Assembly: GCA_026709505.1 (NCBI GenBank)
Contig: JAPOSW010000092.1
Location: 1-51,733, forward strand
DNA: 51,733 nt
Direction: 5' to 3'
From: Gammaproteobacteria bacterium
GTDB lineage: Bacteria; Pseudomonadota; Gammaproteobacteria; Arenicellales; Poriferihabitantaceae
The notes under the pieces: generated by a model
Seen by the model: only the letters and a program-made list of their open reading frames with translations
The model's database searches: none
Told to the model about the DNA's origin: nothing
Translations under genes and position numbers: made by a program
Shown: positions 15,029-24,919 of the stretch, piece by piece
Layout: each line of letters opens with the position of its first letter
How positions within the stretch are numbered: position 1 is the stretch's first letter

Positions 15029-16542
15029 TCTCGTTGAAGGAGCCGGCTCATGCACTGGATGAACAACAGGGCATGTCCTTGAGCAAGCTGCTCGATGGCT
15101 ATGCCAAGGTCTCCACAGATGAGGACCGGCCGGTCCGCAGACTTGCCATCAATAGCCGTGATGTTGAATCCGGGGATGTTTTTTTTGCCATGCCCGGCAC
15201 CCGGGAAGACGGACGTAACTACATTGATCATGCCCTTGATCGACAGGCGGCGGCTGTCGTCTACGAGAAAACCGGAGCCAGTCTCAAAGCACATCAAGGC
15301 GGCAAGGTCCCTCTGCTGGCAATTGAAGGATTGAGGGATGCAATGGGTCCTATCGCATCACGGTATTTTGATTATCCGGCGAAGCAGATTCGGGTGCTTG
15401 GCGTGACCGGCACCAACGGAAAAACCACGGTTGCCTACCTGATCGCTCAAGCTCTGGATTGTCTGGACATTCCCTGTGCCTATCTCGGTACCGTTGGCAG
15501 TGGCAGAGTGGACAGTCTCGAGTACACAAGCCTGACCACGCCGGACAGCATCAGCTTGCACGGCATGCTCTCTGAAATTGCGCAAGCCAAAATCCCGGCA
15601 TTGAGTATGGAGGTTTCCTCACACGGCCTTGCTCAGGGCCGGGTGAATGGAGTGAATTTTGAAATCGGCATTTTCACCAACTTGAGCCACGACCATCTCG
15701 ATTATCACGGAACTCTTGAACGCTACGGCCAGGCCAAGCGCAAGCTGTTCGAGGACCCGGGCATGCTGGCCATGGTCATCAATGCAGACGATGCATTCGG
15801 TCGGGAAATTGCCGAGTACTGCCGTGCCGAAACCCGGGCACGGTGCTTGACCTATGGATTCAATCCGGATGCCGATCTTTGCCCGGCTTCACTCGGACTC
15901 GGCGCGTACGGAACCGTTTTCGAGCTTGAACTTGAGGGGGTGCCCACCCGATTTGAGTCAAGGCTCATTGGACGGTTCAACATATTGAATCTGCTGGCCG
16001 TCATTGGCGCCCTGCTGGCCTTTGGCATGTCGGCAAAACAGGTCGTTGCCGCCATTCGTGAAATCCAGCCACCGCCCGGGCGCATGGAGTGGCTGCCGTG
16101 TGGAGACAGGTGGCCAAGCGTAGTCGTGGATTATGCGCATACTCCGGATGCCCTGAAGCATGCACTTGGCTCATTACGGGAATTATGCGAAGGCAGGCTG
16201 GTTGCAGTGTTTGGCTGTGGAGGCGAGCGCGATGCCGACAAGCGTCCCTGCATGGGGGCGATCGCTGAAGAGCTTGCCGACCGAGTGATTCTGACCAGCG
16301 ACAATCCACGCCGGGAACCGCCCGAGAAGATTATCGAGAACATCGCAAGCGGCATGCGGTCATCGCCGGAGATATGCCTGGACCGAGGCAAGGCAATCCG
16401 GCTTGCAGTCGAATCGTCCACGCAAAGTGACCTGGTTCTGATTGCTGGCAAAGGCCATGAAAACTTCCAGGTGACGGGTGATGCCGAGCGGGAGTTTAAC
16501 GATTCGAGCTGGGTCAGGCAGCTGCTGGAGGCGTATCCATGA
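15025..16542 (+). CDS. murE: UDP-MurNAc-tripeptide synthetase MurE (meso-DAP type)
   Basis: An ATP-dependent ligase of 505 residues that adds the third amino acid of the peptidoglycan stem. The ATP-binding motif GTNGKTT is at 129-135. The amino-acid selector reads DNPR (426-429), the form used by meso-diaminopimelate enzymes rather than lysine ones, which agrees with a Gram-negative cell wall. Conserved YAHTPDAL and GKGHE motifs are present. It overlaps ftsI and murF by 4 bp each. Confidence 0.97.
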   Translation: MISLKEPAHALDEQQGMSLSKLLDGYAKVSTDEDRPVRRLAINSRDVESGDVFFAMPGTREDGRNYIDHALDRQAAAVVYEKTGASLKAHQGGKVPLLAIEGLRDAMGPIASRYFDYPAKQIRVLGVTGTNGKTTVAYLIAQALDCLDIPCAYLGTVGSGRVDSLEYTSLTTPDSISLHGMLSEIAQAKIPALSMEVSSHGLAQGRVNGVNFEIGIFTNLSHDHLDYHGTLERYGQAKRKLFEDPGMLAMVINADDAFGREIAEYCRAETRARCLTYGFNPDADLCPASLGLGAYGTVFELELEGVPTRFESRLIGRFNILNLLAVIGALLAFGMSAKQVVAAIREIQPPPGRMEWLPCGDRWPSVVVDYAHTPDALKHALGSLRELCEGRLVAVFGCGGERDADKRPCMGAIAEELADRVILTSDNPRREPPEKIIENIASGMRSSPEICLDRGKAIRLAVESSTQSDLVLIAGKGHENFQVTGDAEREFNDSSWVRQLLEAYP

Positions 16543-17927
16543 TGTCCTTGTCCGAGGCGGCGGCTGTAGTAGGGGGTGAATTGCATGGCAATGGGGGCTC
16601 GTTCAATTCGGTCAGCATTGACTCCAGAACCCTGTCTTCAGGGGGCTTGTTCGTGGCGATTCCAGGGAAGGCACATGATGGCCATGACTTCGTCGAGAGA
16701 AGCGCTGAATCCGGTGCTGCTGGAGCCATGGTAGCAAATCTGCAGTCCTTGCCTATCCCCCAAATCAAGGTTGCTGATACCACCCAGTCTCTGGGCATGC
16801 TGGCCAGAAACTGGCGAGAGCGCTTCAACATCCCGGTTTTGGCCATTACCGGGAGTAATGGCAAAACCACGGTCACCCGGATGACCGCATCCATTCTTGC
16901 TGAAATCGGAGCATGCCTTTCGCCCGAGAAAAGCTTCAATAACCAGTGGGGAGTCCCACTGACACTCCTCGGGCTGAACCACTCTCATCAATTTGCAGTG
17001 ATCGAAATGGGCACCAACGGACCGGGAGAAATTGACTACCTCTCCCGATTGACACGGCCGACTATCGCCCTGATCAACAATGTTTCAGCGGCGCATGTGG
17101 AGGGTCTGGGCGACGTCCGGAAGATATCCGAAGCCAAGTCGGAGATTTTTTCAGGCATGGGAAAACGGGGCACGGCCATCATCAATCTCGACGATCCCTT
17201 TCACGATGAATGGCAAAGCCACTTCAAGAACTGCGTGCCCGACGGGGAAATCCTTACTTTTGGATCAGCGAAGGAAGCCATGATCCGTTCTGAAAGCCCG
17301 AATCCTGACTGGCAGCAATCGGAATTCGACCTGGTTATCGACCGCCAGGCAGTCCATGTCGTCCTGCCACTGCCAGGCATCCACAATATCCATAATGCGA
17401 CCGCCTCGGCGGCCCTTGCATATGCCGCGGGTGCGGATACGGAGTCGATTCGAAAAGGGCTTGAGAATACCAGTGGAGCCCCCGGTCGCTTGCGCAGGGC
17501 CAGGGGCATCCGGGGGTGCGAACTGCTTGACGACAGCTACAATGCCAACCCGCGTTCGACCATGGCCGCTATTGATGTACTGGCCGGTTATCCCGGCAAG
17601 AAAATACTGGTGCTCGGCGAGATGGCGGAACTGGGGCAAGCCGGTCCCGAATATCACCGCGAGGTCGGCGCATATGCCAGACAAAAGCACCTCGATCGGT
17701 TCTATTGCCTGGGGCAGCAGACGTCTGAACTGTCTGCTTCCTATGTGGAAGGATTTGGCAACGGCGCAGTTCACGCTTCGGATGCCGATATCCTGATTGA
17801 CGAGTTGATCTGCCGGATTGATGCCGATACGGCGGTACTGGTCAAAGGCTCCCGGTCATCCGGAATGGAAAACATCGTGGCCGGCATTGCTGGCCACGCT
17901 GAGGCCAGCGAGGATGCATCATGCTGA
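16539..17927 (+). CDS. murF: UDP-MurNAc-pentapeptide synthetase MurF
   Basis: The ligase that adds D-Ala-D-Ala to UDP-MurNAc-tripeptide. The ATP motif GSNGKTT lies at 105-111. The family sequences [10 protein letters not shown]-like (here [11 protein letters not shown]) and [11 protein letters not shown] are present. The length is 462. It overlaps murE by 4 bp and mraY by 7 bp. Its D-Ala-D-Ala substrate must be made by a Ddl encoded elsewhere, as none is in this cluster. Confidence 0.97.
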   Translation: MMSLSEAAAVVGGELHGNGGSFNSVSIDSRTLSSGGLFVAIPGKAHDGHDFVERSAESGAAGAMVANLQSLPIPQIKVADTTQSLGMLARNWRERFNIPVLAITGSNGKTTVTRMTASILAEIGACLSPEKSFNNQWGVPLTLLGLNHSHQFAVIEMGTNGPGEIDYLSRLTRPTIALINNVSAAHVEGLGDVRKISEAKSEIFSGMGKRGTAIINLDDPFHDEWQSHFKNCVPDGEILTFGSAKEAMIRSESPNPDWQQSEFDLVIDRQAVHVVLPLPGIHNIHNATASAALAYAAGADTESIRKGLENTSGAPGRLRRARGIRGCELLDDSYNANPRSTMAAIDVLAGYPGKKILVLGEMAELGQAGPEYHREVGAYARQKHLDRFYCLGQQTSELSASYVEGFGNGAVHASDADILIDELICRIDADTAVLVKGSRSSGMENIVAGIAGHAEASEDASC

Positions 17928-19003
17928 CCTGGCTGTTTGAGAATATTTCCCATGAGTACACATTCCTCAATGTGTTCCGGTATCTGACGTTTCGCAGCAT
18001 CTGCGGTGTTCTAACCAGTATCTTGCTGTTTTTCGTGTTTGCGCCAGCCATGATCCGCAAGCTGGGCCATTTCGGAATTGGGCAGAACATCCGAAACGAT
18101 GGCCCCCAGACCCATCTGCAAAAAGCAGGCACGCCCACCATGGGAGGGATTCTGGTGCTTGGAGCGGTGATCGCTACTACGCTGCTCTGGGCGAATTGGG
18201 ATAACCGCTTCATATGGGTTCTGATCTTTACCACGATCTCGTTCGGAATCATTGGCTGGATTGATGATTATTCGAAACTGACTCGGAAAAACTCCAGGGG
18301 ATTGAGCGCCCGCAATAAATTTCTGCTCCAGTCGGTGGCAGGCCTGTCGGCGGCCGTGTTTCTGTTCTGGAGTGCATCGACCCCGGCAGAGACAGAATTG
18401 CTGTTGCCGTTTTTCAAGAATGTGGCCTTGCCGCTGGGCTGGGGCTACCTGATTCTTGCCTATCTGGTGATAGTCGGCAGCAGCAATGCAGTGAACCTTA
18501 CGGATGGTCTCGATGGACTTGCCATCATGCCGGTTGTCATGGTTTCCGGAGCATTGGCAATCTTTGCCTATGCAACCGGGCATTTCAATTTTTCGGCCTA
18601 TCTGGGGATCCCCTACATACCGGGAGTTGGCGAAGTGGCCATTTTCTGCTCCGCTCTGGTTGGAGCCGGTCTCGGGTTTCTCTGGTTCAATGCCTATCCC
18701 GCGCAGGTATTTCTGGGTGACGTGGGCGCCTTGAGCATGGGTGCGGCGATTGGCCTGATTGCGGTCATTGTCCGCCAGGAGATAGTCCTGTTGATCATGG
18801 GCGGCGTGTTCGTGATCGAAACGGTCTCAGTGATGATCCAGGTCGTATCCTACAAGATGACGGGCCGCAGGGTGTTCAAGATGGCGCCTTTGCACCATCA
18901 CTTCGAGCTCATGGGATGGCCCGAGCCGCGGGTCATCGTGCGGTTCTGGATAGTCAGTCTGATCCTGATGCTGATCGGACTTGCCACATTGAAGATTCGA
19001 TAG
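17921..19003 (+). CDS. mraY: Phospho-MurNAc-pentapeptide translocase MraY
   Basis: The 360-residue, ten-helix inner-membrane enzyme that transfers phospho-MurNAc-pentapeptide to undecaprenyl phosphate to give lipid I. Active-site residues are visible as DD at 115-116 (GWIDDYSK), [10 protein letters not shown] in the middle, and the HHH motif at 325-327 ([13 protein letters not shown]). The N-terminal half carries the conserved KAGTPTMGG. The length matches the family exactly. The ATG lies inside the end of murF. Confidence 0.97.
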   Translation: MLTWLFENISHEYTFLNVFRYLTFRSICGVLTSILLFFVFAPAMIRKLGHFGIGQNIRNDGPQTHLQKAGTPTMGGILVLGAVIATTLLWANWDNRFIWVLIFTTISFGIIGWIDDYSKLTRKNSRGLSARNKFLLQSVAGLSAAVFLFWSASTPAETELLLPFFKNVALPLGWGYLILAYLVIVGSSNAVNLTDGLDGLAIMPVVMVSGALAIFAYATGHFNFSAYLGIPYIPGVGEVAIFCSALVGAGLGFLWFNAYPAQVFLGDVGALSMGAAIGLIAVIVRQEIVLLIMGGVFVIETVSVMIQVVSYKMTGRRVFKMAPLHHHFELMGWPEPRVIVRFWIVSLILMLIGLATLKIR

Positions 19004-19035
19004 GCATGGCAGCCCTCTCGCAGCATCAGGAACCC

Positions 19036-20349
19036 ATGAAATCGATTCTGGTTGTCGGGCTTGGAATCAGCGGGTATTCGGTGATTCGCCATCTCGCCCG
19101 GCAGCCAGTCAGGCTGACTGTTGCCGATACGCGCGAGATACCGCCCTATCTCAATTCACTGAAAAAGCACTATCCCGATGCCAGCCTGATCACCGGGCGG
19201 ATTCCGCTGGAAAACCTTGAGGAATTCGATGAAATTGTCGCAAGTCCCGGTATCGAGCTGCCTGCATCGGCAATGGCCGGCAAGCTGGTGGGTGACATTG
19301 AGCTTTTCGCAAGGGCGGTTGAAGCGCCGGTGATCGGAATTACCGGATCAAACGGCAAGTCGACCGTGACCATGCTGGTTCGGGACATGCTGCTCGCTGC
19401 CGGCAAGCAGGTGCTTGCGGGGGGCAATCTAGGCACCCCGGCCTTGGACTTGCTCGAACAGGAGCGGCCTGATTTTTATGTGCTCGAGCTATCCAGCTTC
19501 CAGCTGGAAACCGTCCGTTCCCTGCGTCTGGCTGCAGCGGCAATTCTCAATATCAGCGAAGACCATCTGGATCGTCACAAGACCATTCAGGCTTACACAG
19601 AGGCCAAGCTGAGAATTTTCCGGAATGCGGAGCAGGCAGTCGTCAATTGCGATGATGCTCACTTGCGCAGGATATCGCCACGGGCACTCAATTCAATTGG
19701 TTTCGGATTGCAGACAACGGGCCAGGACTGTGAATTCGGCATCCTTGTGCAGGACGGCACAAGGACTCTTGTGCATGGCAATCGGAAACTGGTTCGCGAA
19801 GACCAGCTCCGCATCCAGGGTGACTCCCATATCCTGAATGTACTCTCTGGACTGGCGTTGGTCCATGCGTCAGGAGTGAAGCTGGATGATTCCGTTATTC
19901 AGGCAGCCGCGAACTTCAGGGGCTTGCCGCATCGTTGCCAGTTGGTGGGGGAGTATGGCGGCATCGAGTGGATAAATGACTCCAAGGCAACCAATACCGG
20001 TGCCACGAAGGCTGCAATCATGAATTTCAGCAAGCCCATCATCCTGATTGCCGGCGGACAGGGTAAGGGCGCTGATTTCAGGAGTCTGGGACTGTTGATT
20101 GAGCAGAAGGTTCGCCATGTCATTCTCATTGGCGAGGACGCGAAGGTAATAGATGCTGCACTGTCCGAGCGCACCGAAAGAAGCAATGCCTTCTCCCTCG
20201 AGCAGGCCGTCGAGATGGCTGCCAGGCTGGCAGGTCCTGGTGAAGCGGTACTGTTTTCTCCGGCCTGCGCCAGTTACGACATGTTTGAGAGCTACATCCA
20301 CCGGGGTGACGCCTTTACCGAAATTGTTGCCAGGCGAGCCAGATCATGA
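19036..20349 (+). CDS. murD: UDP-MurNAc-L-alanine:D-glutamate ligase MurD
   Basis: The ligase that adds D-glutamate in peptidoglycan precursor synthesis. It begins with a Rossmann-like motif (ILVVGLGISG) and has the ATP motif GSNGKST at 104-110. NDSKATN and the C-terminal FSPACASYDMF are typical of MurD. I chose the ATG at 19036, which has AGGAA a few bases upstream and starts at the usual point of the family. An ATG at 19006, just after the mraY stop, would add ten residues and cannot be excluded. It overlaps ftsW by 4 bp. Confidence 0.95.
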   Translation: MKSILVVGLGISGYSVIRHLARQPVRLTVADTREIPPYLNSLKKHYPDASLITGRIPLENLEEFDEIVASPGIELPASAMAGKLVGDIELFARAVEAPVIGITGSNGKSTVTMLVRDMLLAAGKQVLAGGNLGTPALDLLEQERPDFYVLELSSFQLETVRSLRLAAAAILNISEDHLDRHKTIQAYTEAKLRIFRNAEQAVVNCDDAHLRRISPRALNSIGFGLQTTGQDCEFGILVQDGTRTLVHGNRKLVREDQLRIQGDSHILNVLSGLALVHASGVKLDDSVIQAAANFRGLPHRCQLVGEYGGIEWINDSKATNTGATKAAIMNFSKPIILIAGGQGKGADFRSLGLLIEQKVRHVILIGEDAKVIDAALSERTERSNAFSLEQAVEMAARLAGPGEAVLFSPACASYDMFESYIHRGDAFTEIVARRARS

Positions 20350-21530
20350 ACATCGGAAAATTCTTCAGGACGAACATGCGGGAGGCCGCTTTGACCGAAA
20401 CGCCATTCGTCATTGGAAACAGTCGACTGTTCATCATTGTCTCCATGCTGGTGATCGTTGGCCTGGTTATGGTGTTCTCCGCAACCGCAATCAGCTCGGA
20501 TTCATCACTGACCACGAATTATCACAAGTTCTTGCGGCACTTGGCCCATATCTCTGTCAGTGTATTGGCAATGTGGGCAGTCTCGCATGTCAGCATTCAC
20601 TGGCTGCAGAGATACTGCAAATGGCTCATGGGAATTGGCGCTGCATTGCTGGCAGTGGTTTTGATTCCGGGTATCGGGGTCGAAATCAACGGTAGTCGCA
20701 GATGGATCAATATTGGCGTAGCAATGATTCAACCGGCCGAATTTGCCAAAATCTCGACTATCGTCTTCTTTGCGGCCTATCTCTCGCAATACCGACATGC
20801 AGTCCATGCTTTCCGGATCTGGAAGCCGTATTTTCTGGTATTGGGCCTGGTGTGCCTGCTGCTCCTGCTCCAGCCGGACCTCGGCATGGTCATGGTCATC
20901 GGGGCGACTGTCAGCATCATGCTTTTCATGGCCGGTGCTAGGCTGGTACACATTATCTTCATGGGATCTCTGGCTGCCGCGGCAGCGGCAGTCTTGATTC
21001 TGGCTGTCGACTACCGCAGGGAAAGACTGTTCAATTATCTTGATCCCTTCAACGATGCCACTGGCAGCGGCTATCAGCTCGTTCAGTCACTGATTGCGAT
21101 TGGTCGGGGAGAATGGTTTGGAGTTGGCTTGGGCAACAGCATTCAGAAACTGTTCTATCTGCCCTTTGGCGAGAATGACTTTCTGATCGCGATTATCGGC
21201 GAGGAGCTGGGTTCGGTTGGGATCATTGCGATCATACTTATGTTTTCAGCCCTGATGTGGACGGTGTTTCAGCTTGCGCAAAAGTGCTGGACACAAGGGG
21301 ACATGTTCTGTTCGGTCCTGGCCGTTGGCATCGGCTTTCAAATTTCATTTCAGTCGATCGTGCATGTTGGCGTCAATATCGGGATGCTGCCGACCACAGG
21401 CTTGACCTTGCCCTTCATTAGCTACGGCGGGAGCAGCATGTTGAGTTCAATGATTGGAATCGGGCTGCTGCTCGCCATCGAACGACATGTCAGCCATCAG
21501 GATCAGAGAGCCATGGAGGGATATCCATGA
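20346..21530 (+). CDS. ftsW: Septal peptidoglycan polymerase FtsW
   Basis: A SEDS-family glycosyltransferase of 394 residues with about ten transmembrane helices. It polymerises lipid II at the septum with FtsI. Family features visible are SSRRWI-like GSRRWINIG, QPAEFAKIS, LLLLQPDLGMV, the FLIAIIGEELG motif and the final GLTLPFISYGGSS. The first 20 or so residues are cytoplasmic. It overlaps both murD and murG by 4 bp (ATGA). Confidence 0.97.
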   Translation: MNIGKFFRTNMREAALTETPFVIGNSRLFIIVSMLVIVGLVMVFSATAISSDSSLTTNYHKFLRHLAHISVSVLAMWAVSHVSIHWLQRYCKWLMGIGAALLAVVLIPGIGVEINGSRRWINIGVAMIQPAEFAKISTIVFFAAYLSQYRHAVHAFRIWKPYFLVLGLVCLLLLLQPDLGMVMVIGATVSIMLFMAGARLVHIIFMGSLAAAAAAVLILAVDYRRERLFNYLDPFNDATGSGYQLVQSLIAIGRGEWFGVGLGNSIQKLFYLPFGENDFLIAIIGEELGSVGIIAIILMFSALMWTVFQLAQKCWTQGDMFCSVLAVGIGFQISFQSIVHVGVNIGMLPTTGLTLPFISYGGSSMLSSMIGIGLLLAIERHVSHQDQRAMEGYP

Positions 21531-22603
21531 CACGCATCATGATTTTGGCGGGCGGGACCGGCGGGCATGTCATGCCTGCCCTGGCTGTTGCAGAAGAGCT
21601 GGCAGAGCACCGGGTTGAACTCTCCTGGGTTGGAAGTGTCGGGGGTCTGGAGTCGCGTCTTGTTCCGCCGGCCGGTATCGCTTACGACACTGTTTCTATC
21701 CGGGGTTTGCGGGGACGCGGCGTGATTGGGCTTTTGAAACTGCCATTCATGATGGCAAGGGCCATGCTGCAGGCGTTCAGAATTATCCGCAAAAGAAAGC
21801 CGGATGCAATCATCGGCATGGGCGGCTTTGTATCCGGACCCGGCGGGATGGTGGGCGCGGTAATGGGTTTGCCATTGCTCCTGCATGAACAGAATTCAGT
21901 CGCAGGGTGGACCAACAGGTTCCTGGCAAGGGCTGCGAACGTGGTGATGTCCGGATTTCCTTCCCCTCGAGGCATTGACCAGTCGGTATGGACCGGCAAT
22001 CCGGTTCGTCGAAGCATTTCCGAAATTCCCGAGCCGACAGAGCGATTGTCCGGCATTTCATCTTTGGACCGCATTCTGGTGATTGGAGGCAGCCAGGGGG
22101 CAGTCGTGTTTAATTCTGACTTGCCGGAATTGCTGGGCAAGTCGCAGCTCGACAGCCTGCAGGTATGGCATCAGTGCGGCCAGCGGGACGCTGCCCGAAT
22201 CGCCGCTGAATATGAGCGCCAGGGTATCGAGTGCCGAGTCGATTCGTTCATCGATGACATGGCGGATGCCTATGCCTGGAGTCATGTCGTCATCTGCCGG
22301 GCTGGAGCGATGACCATCGCCGAGATCTGCTGTGCCGGGGTGGCAGCAATTCTGGTGCCGTATCCGCATGCCGTGGACGATCATCAGGCGGTCAATGCCG
22401 AATTCCTGGTCAAGAACCGGGCCGGCTTGGCGTTTCGGGAACAGGAATGGCACAAGGGTGACTGGCTCGCCGATTTCAAGCGCCTTCTGAAAAATCCCGA
22501 TGAGGCAATCGAAATGGCCCGTGCGGCACGCGCGCTAGGCAAGCCCGAGGCTTCCCGGTCGGTCGCAGAAACCTGCATGGAGGTCGCATGCGCGAGTTCG
22601 TAG
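21527..22603 (+). CDS. murG: UDP-GlcNAc transferase MurG
   Basis: The peripheral membrane GT-B glycosyltransferase that converts lipid I to lipid II. The N-terminal GGTGGH motif is at 9-14, followed by GMGGFVSGPGG and LHEQNSVAG, which are typical of the acceptor domain. The donor-binding region contains VICRAGAMTIAEI and PYPHAVDDHQ. The length is 358. It overlaps ftsW by 4 bp and murC by 16 bp. Confidence 0.97.
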   Translation: MTRIMILAGGTGGHVMPALAVAEELAEHRVELSWVGSVGGLESRLVPPAGIAYDTVSIRGLRGRGVIGLLKLPFMMARAMLQAFRIIRKRKPDAIIGMGGFVSGPGGMVGAVMGLPLLLHEQNSVAGWTNRFLARAANVVMSGFPSPRGIDQSVWTGNPVRRSISEIPEPTERLSGISSLDRILVIGGSQGAVVFNSDLPELLGKSQLDSLQVWHQCGQRDAARIAAEYERQGIECRVDSFIDDMADAYAWSHVVICRAGAMTIAEICCAGVAAILVPYPHAVDDHQAVNAEFLVKNRAGLAFREQEWHKGDWLADFKRLLKNPDEAIEMARAARALGKPEASRSVAETCMEVACASS

Positions 22604-24003
22604 AGCATGTCCATTTTGTGGGAATTGGCGGAGCTGGCATGAGCGGCATCGCCGAAGTGCTGCTGGATCTGGGATACCGGGTGTCGGGTTCGGATTTCTC
22701 TCGCTCGCGCATCACGCAACGGTTGGCCAGGGCCGGCGCCGAACTGCATTACCGGCACCACTCCGATAATCTGGGCAATGCAGATGTTGTGGTGTATTCC
22801 GCTGCAATTGACCGCGGCAATCCGGAACTGGAAGCGGCCCGTCTGCGGAAAATACCGGTGGTGTCCAGAGCGGAAATGCTCGGTGAAGTGATGCGCTTCA
22901 AAAAAGGCATCGCGATTACTGGCACACATGGCAAGACCACGACTACCTCTTTGGTGTCCACTCTGCTGATCAATGCCGGAACCGATCCGACCTTTATTGT
23001 CGGCGGCGTGATCAATAGCACCAATACCAATAGTCGTTTGGGGGCTGGCGAGTATCTGGTGGCTGAGGCGGATGAGAGCGATGCTTCATTCTTGCACCTG
23101 CAGCCACTGATTGCCGTGGTCACCAACATCGATCGGGACCATATGGAAACCTACCAGGGCAAGGTTGAAAACCTGGAACAGGCCTATGTGGATTTTCTGC
23201 ACAACCTGCCGTTTTATGGATTGGCAATCCTGTGCATTGATGATCCGGGCGTGCAGCGTATTCTGCATTGCCTGAATCGCTCCTGTGTGACCTATGGCTT
23301 TTCGGATGCTGCTGATTTCAAGGCCAGCCGGTTTTCACAAGCCGGTCGCGCGAGTACCTTTCAAGTCTCCCGCAGCGGCCAGCCGATTGGCGAGTTCAAA
23401 TTGGCCTTGCCCGGATGCCATAACGTGCTGAATGCGCTGGCGGTTATTGCGACCGGATTCAGTCTTGGCGTGTCGACGGATGTGATACGCTCGGCATTGT
23501 CGGAATTCGAGGGCATATCGCGACGGTTCGAAGCACTGGGGGAAATTCGGCTTGCCGACCATACAGTCGAGCTGGTTGATGATTATGCCCACCACCCGAG
23601 TGAGATTGCAGCGACCCTGCGGGCCGCTCGGGATTGCTGGCCACAGCGGCGCCTTGTTGTAGTGTTCCAGCCCCATCGCTACAGCCGAACCCGGGACCTG
23701 TTTGATGATTTCGTGCAGATTTTGACGTCCGTGCCCGTTTTGGCAATCACCGAGGTTTATGCGGCCGGCGAGGAACCGATTGCGGGCTTCGGCGGCAAGG
23801 CGTTGTCCGATGCCATCCGAAAGGAGGCTGAAACCCTGGAATTTGCCGAAACATTCGATGATCTCAACAGCATTCTCCCGAAAATGACCCGGCAGGATGA
23901 TGTCTTAATCACCATGGGTGCGGGCAGCATCGGCCAGTTTGCTGCCGAGTTGTCAGCCGGGCAGGCCATGAAGAATTCCAATCCGGAGCAGGCCTGTGTC
24001 TGA
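22588..24003 (+). CDS. murC: UDP-MurNAc:L-alanine ligase MurC
   Basis: The enzyme that adds L-alanine to UDP-MurNAc, the first step of the peptide stem. The N-terminal Rossmann motif reads GIGGAGMSGIAEVL, the ATP motif GTHGKTTT is at 112-119, and EADESDASFLHLQP follows. The C-terminal domain has DDYAHHPSEI and FQPHRYSRT. The length is 471. The ATG lies within murG, and the TGA lies within murB. Confidence 0.97.
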   Translation: MREFVEHVHFVGIGGAGMSGIAEVLLDLGYRVSGSDFSRSRITQRLARAGAELHYRHHSDNLGNADVVVYSAAIDRGNPELEAARLRKIPVVSRAEMLGEVMRFKKGIAITGTHGKTTTTSLVSTLLINAGTDPTFIVGGVINSTNTNSRLGAGEYLVAEADESDASFLHLQPLIAVVTNIDRDHMETYQGKVENLEQAYVDFLHNLPFYGLAILCIDDPGVQRILHCLNRSCVTYGFSDAADFKASRFSQAGRASTFQVSRSGQPIGEFKLALPGCHNVLNALAVIATGFSLGVSTDVIRSALSEFEGISRRFEALGEIRLADHTVELVDDYAHHPSEIAATLRAARDCWPQRRLVVVFQPHRYSRTRDLFDDFVQILTSVPVLAITEVYAAGEEPIAGFGGKALSDAIRKEAETLEFAETFDDLNSILPKMTRQDDVLITMGAGSIGQFAAELSAGQAMKNSNPEQACV

Positions 24004-24919
24004 GTCTGTCGCTTGCAGGAAATTCAGCCCTCCCGAGTTTCTGGCCGGGGAATTGCGGTTTGAAGAGCCGATGTCAAGACATACCAGCTGGAGAACCGGT
24101 GGCGTTGCGGACTACATGTATTTTCCCCGCAACAAGCAGGATTTGGTGCAACTGCTCGAGGCCTTGCCAGAAACCATGCCGGTCGCATGGATCGGACTCG
24201 GCAGCAACCTGCTGGTGCGTGATGGCGGCATCCGGGGCATGGTGATTCAAGTTTCATCCGGACTCAGGAAAATCGCGGTTCTGGACGATTGTCGGCTGTA
24301 TGCCGAATCCGGTGCATCCAGCGCCAACGTGGCAAAGACGGCAGCTTCGAACCGGCTAAAGGGGGCCGAGTTTCTGGCAAGCGTTCCCGGATCGTTCGGG
24401 GGCGCATTGGCCATGAATGCCGGCGCGTTCGGTGACGAGACCTGGCATCGCGTGGAATCGATCGAGTGCGTTGATCGAAGCGGCAAGTGCACGATTCATG
24501 AAAAGCAAGCCGTCCCGCATGGCTATCGCCGGGTGGAACTGCCTCGGGATTGCTGCATACTTGCTGCGACACTGGTGCTTGAAATGGCGCCCGACGAGTA
24601 TGACGGCAGGGAGATTATTCGCGATCAGCGCAAGCGGCGCAACGCTTCTCAACCGGTGCAAACCGCAAATGCCGGTTCGGTATTTCGAAACCCGGAAGGG
24701 GACTATGCCGCCCGACTGATTGAGCAGTGCGGGCTGAAGGGCCATGCCATTGGCAACGCGGCGGTCTCCGATGTGCATGCAAACTTTATTGTCAACCGTG
24801 ACCGAAAGGCAACTTCCCGGCAGATTGAACAACTGATTTTCCATGTGCGGGACACAGTTGAACAAAACACCGGTGTTCTTCTGGTGCCGGAAGTGCGGAT
24901 TGTTGGAGACAGCCAATGA
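23996..24919 (+). CDS. murB: UDP-N-acetylenolpyruvoylglucosamine reductase MurB
   Basis: The FAD-dependent reductase that completes UDP-MurNAc. Family features are NTSWRTGG-like TSWRTGGVADYM, GLGSNLLVRDGGIRG in the FAD domain, VPGSFGGALAMNAGA, and the C-terminal GSVFRNPEGDYAARLIEQCGLKG. It starts with GTG at 23996, eight bases inside murC, and ends in a 4-bp overlap with ftsQ. Placement of murB between murC and ftsQ is common in alphaproteobacteria and some gammaproteobacteria, but not in Escherichia coli. Confidence 0.96.
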   Translation: MSESVACRKFSPPEFLAGELRFEEPMSRHTSWRTGGVADYMYFPRNKQDLVQLLEALPETMPVAWIGLGSNLLVRDGGIRGMVIQVSSGLRKIAVLDDCRLYAESGASSANVAKTAASNRLKGAEFLASVPGSFGGALAMNAGAFGDETWHRVESIECVDRSGKCTIHEKQAVPHGYRRVELPRDCCILAATLVLEMAPDEYDGREIIRDQRKRRNASQPVQTANAGSVFRNPEGDYAARLIEQCGLKGHAIGNAAVSDVHANFIVNRDRKATSRQIEQLIFHVRDTVEQNTGVLLVPEVRIVGDSQ

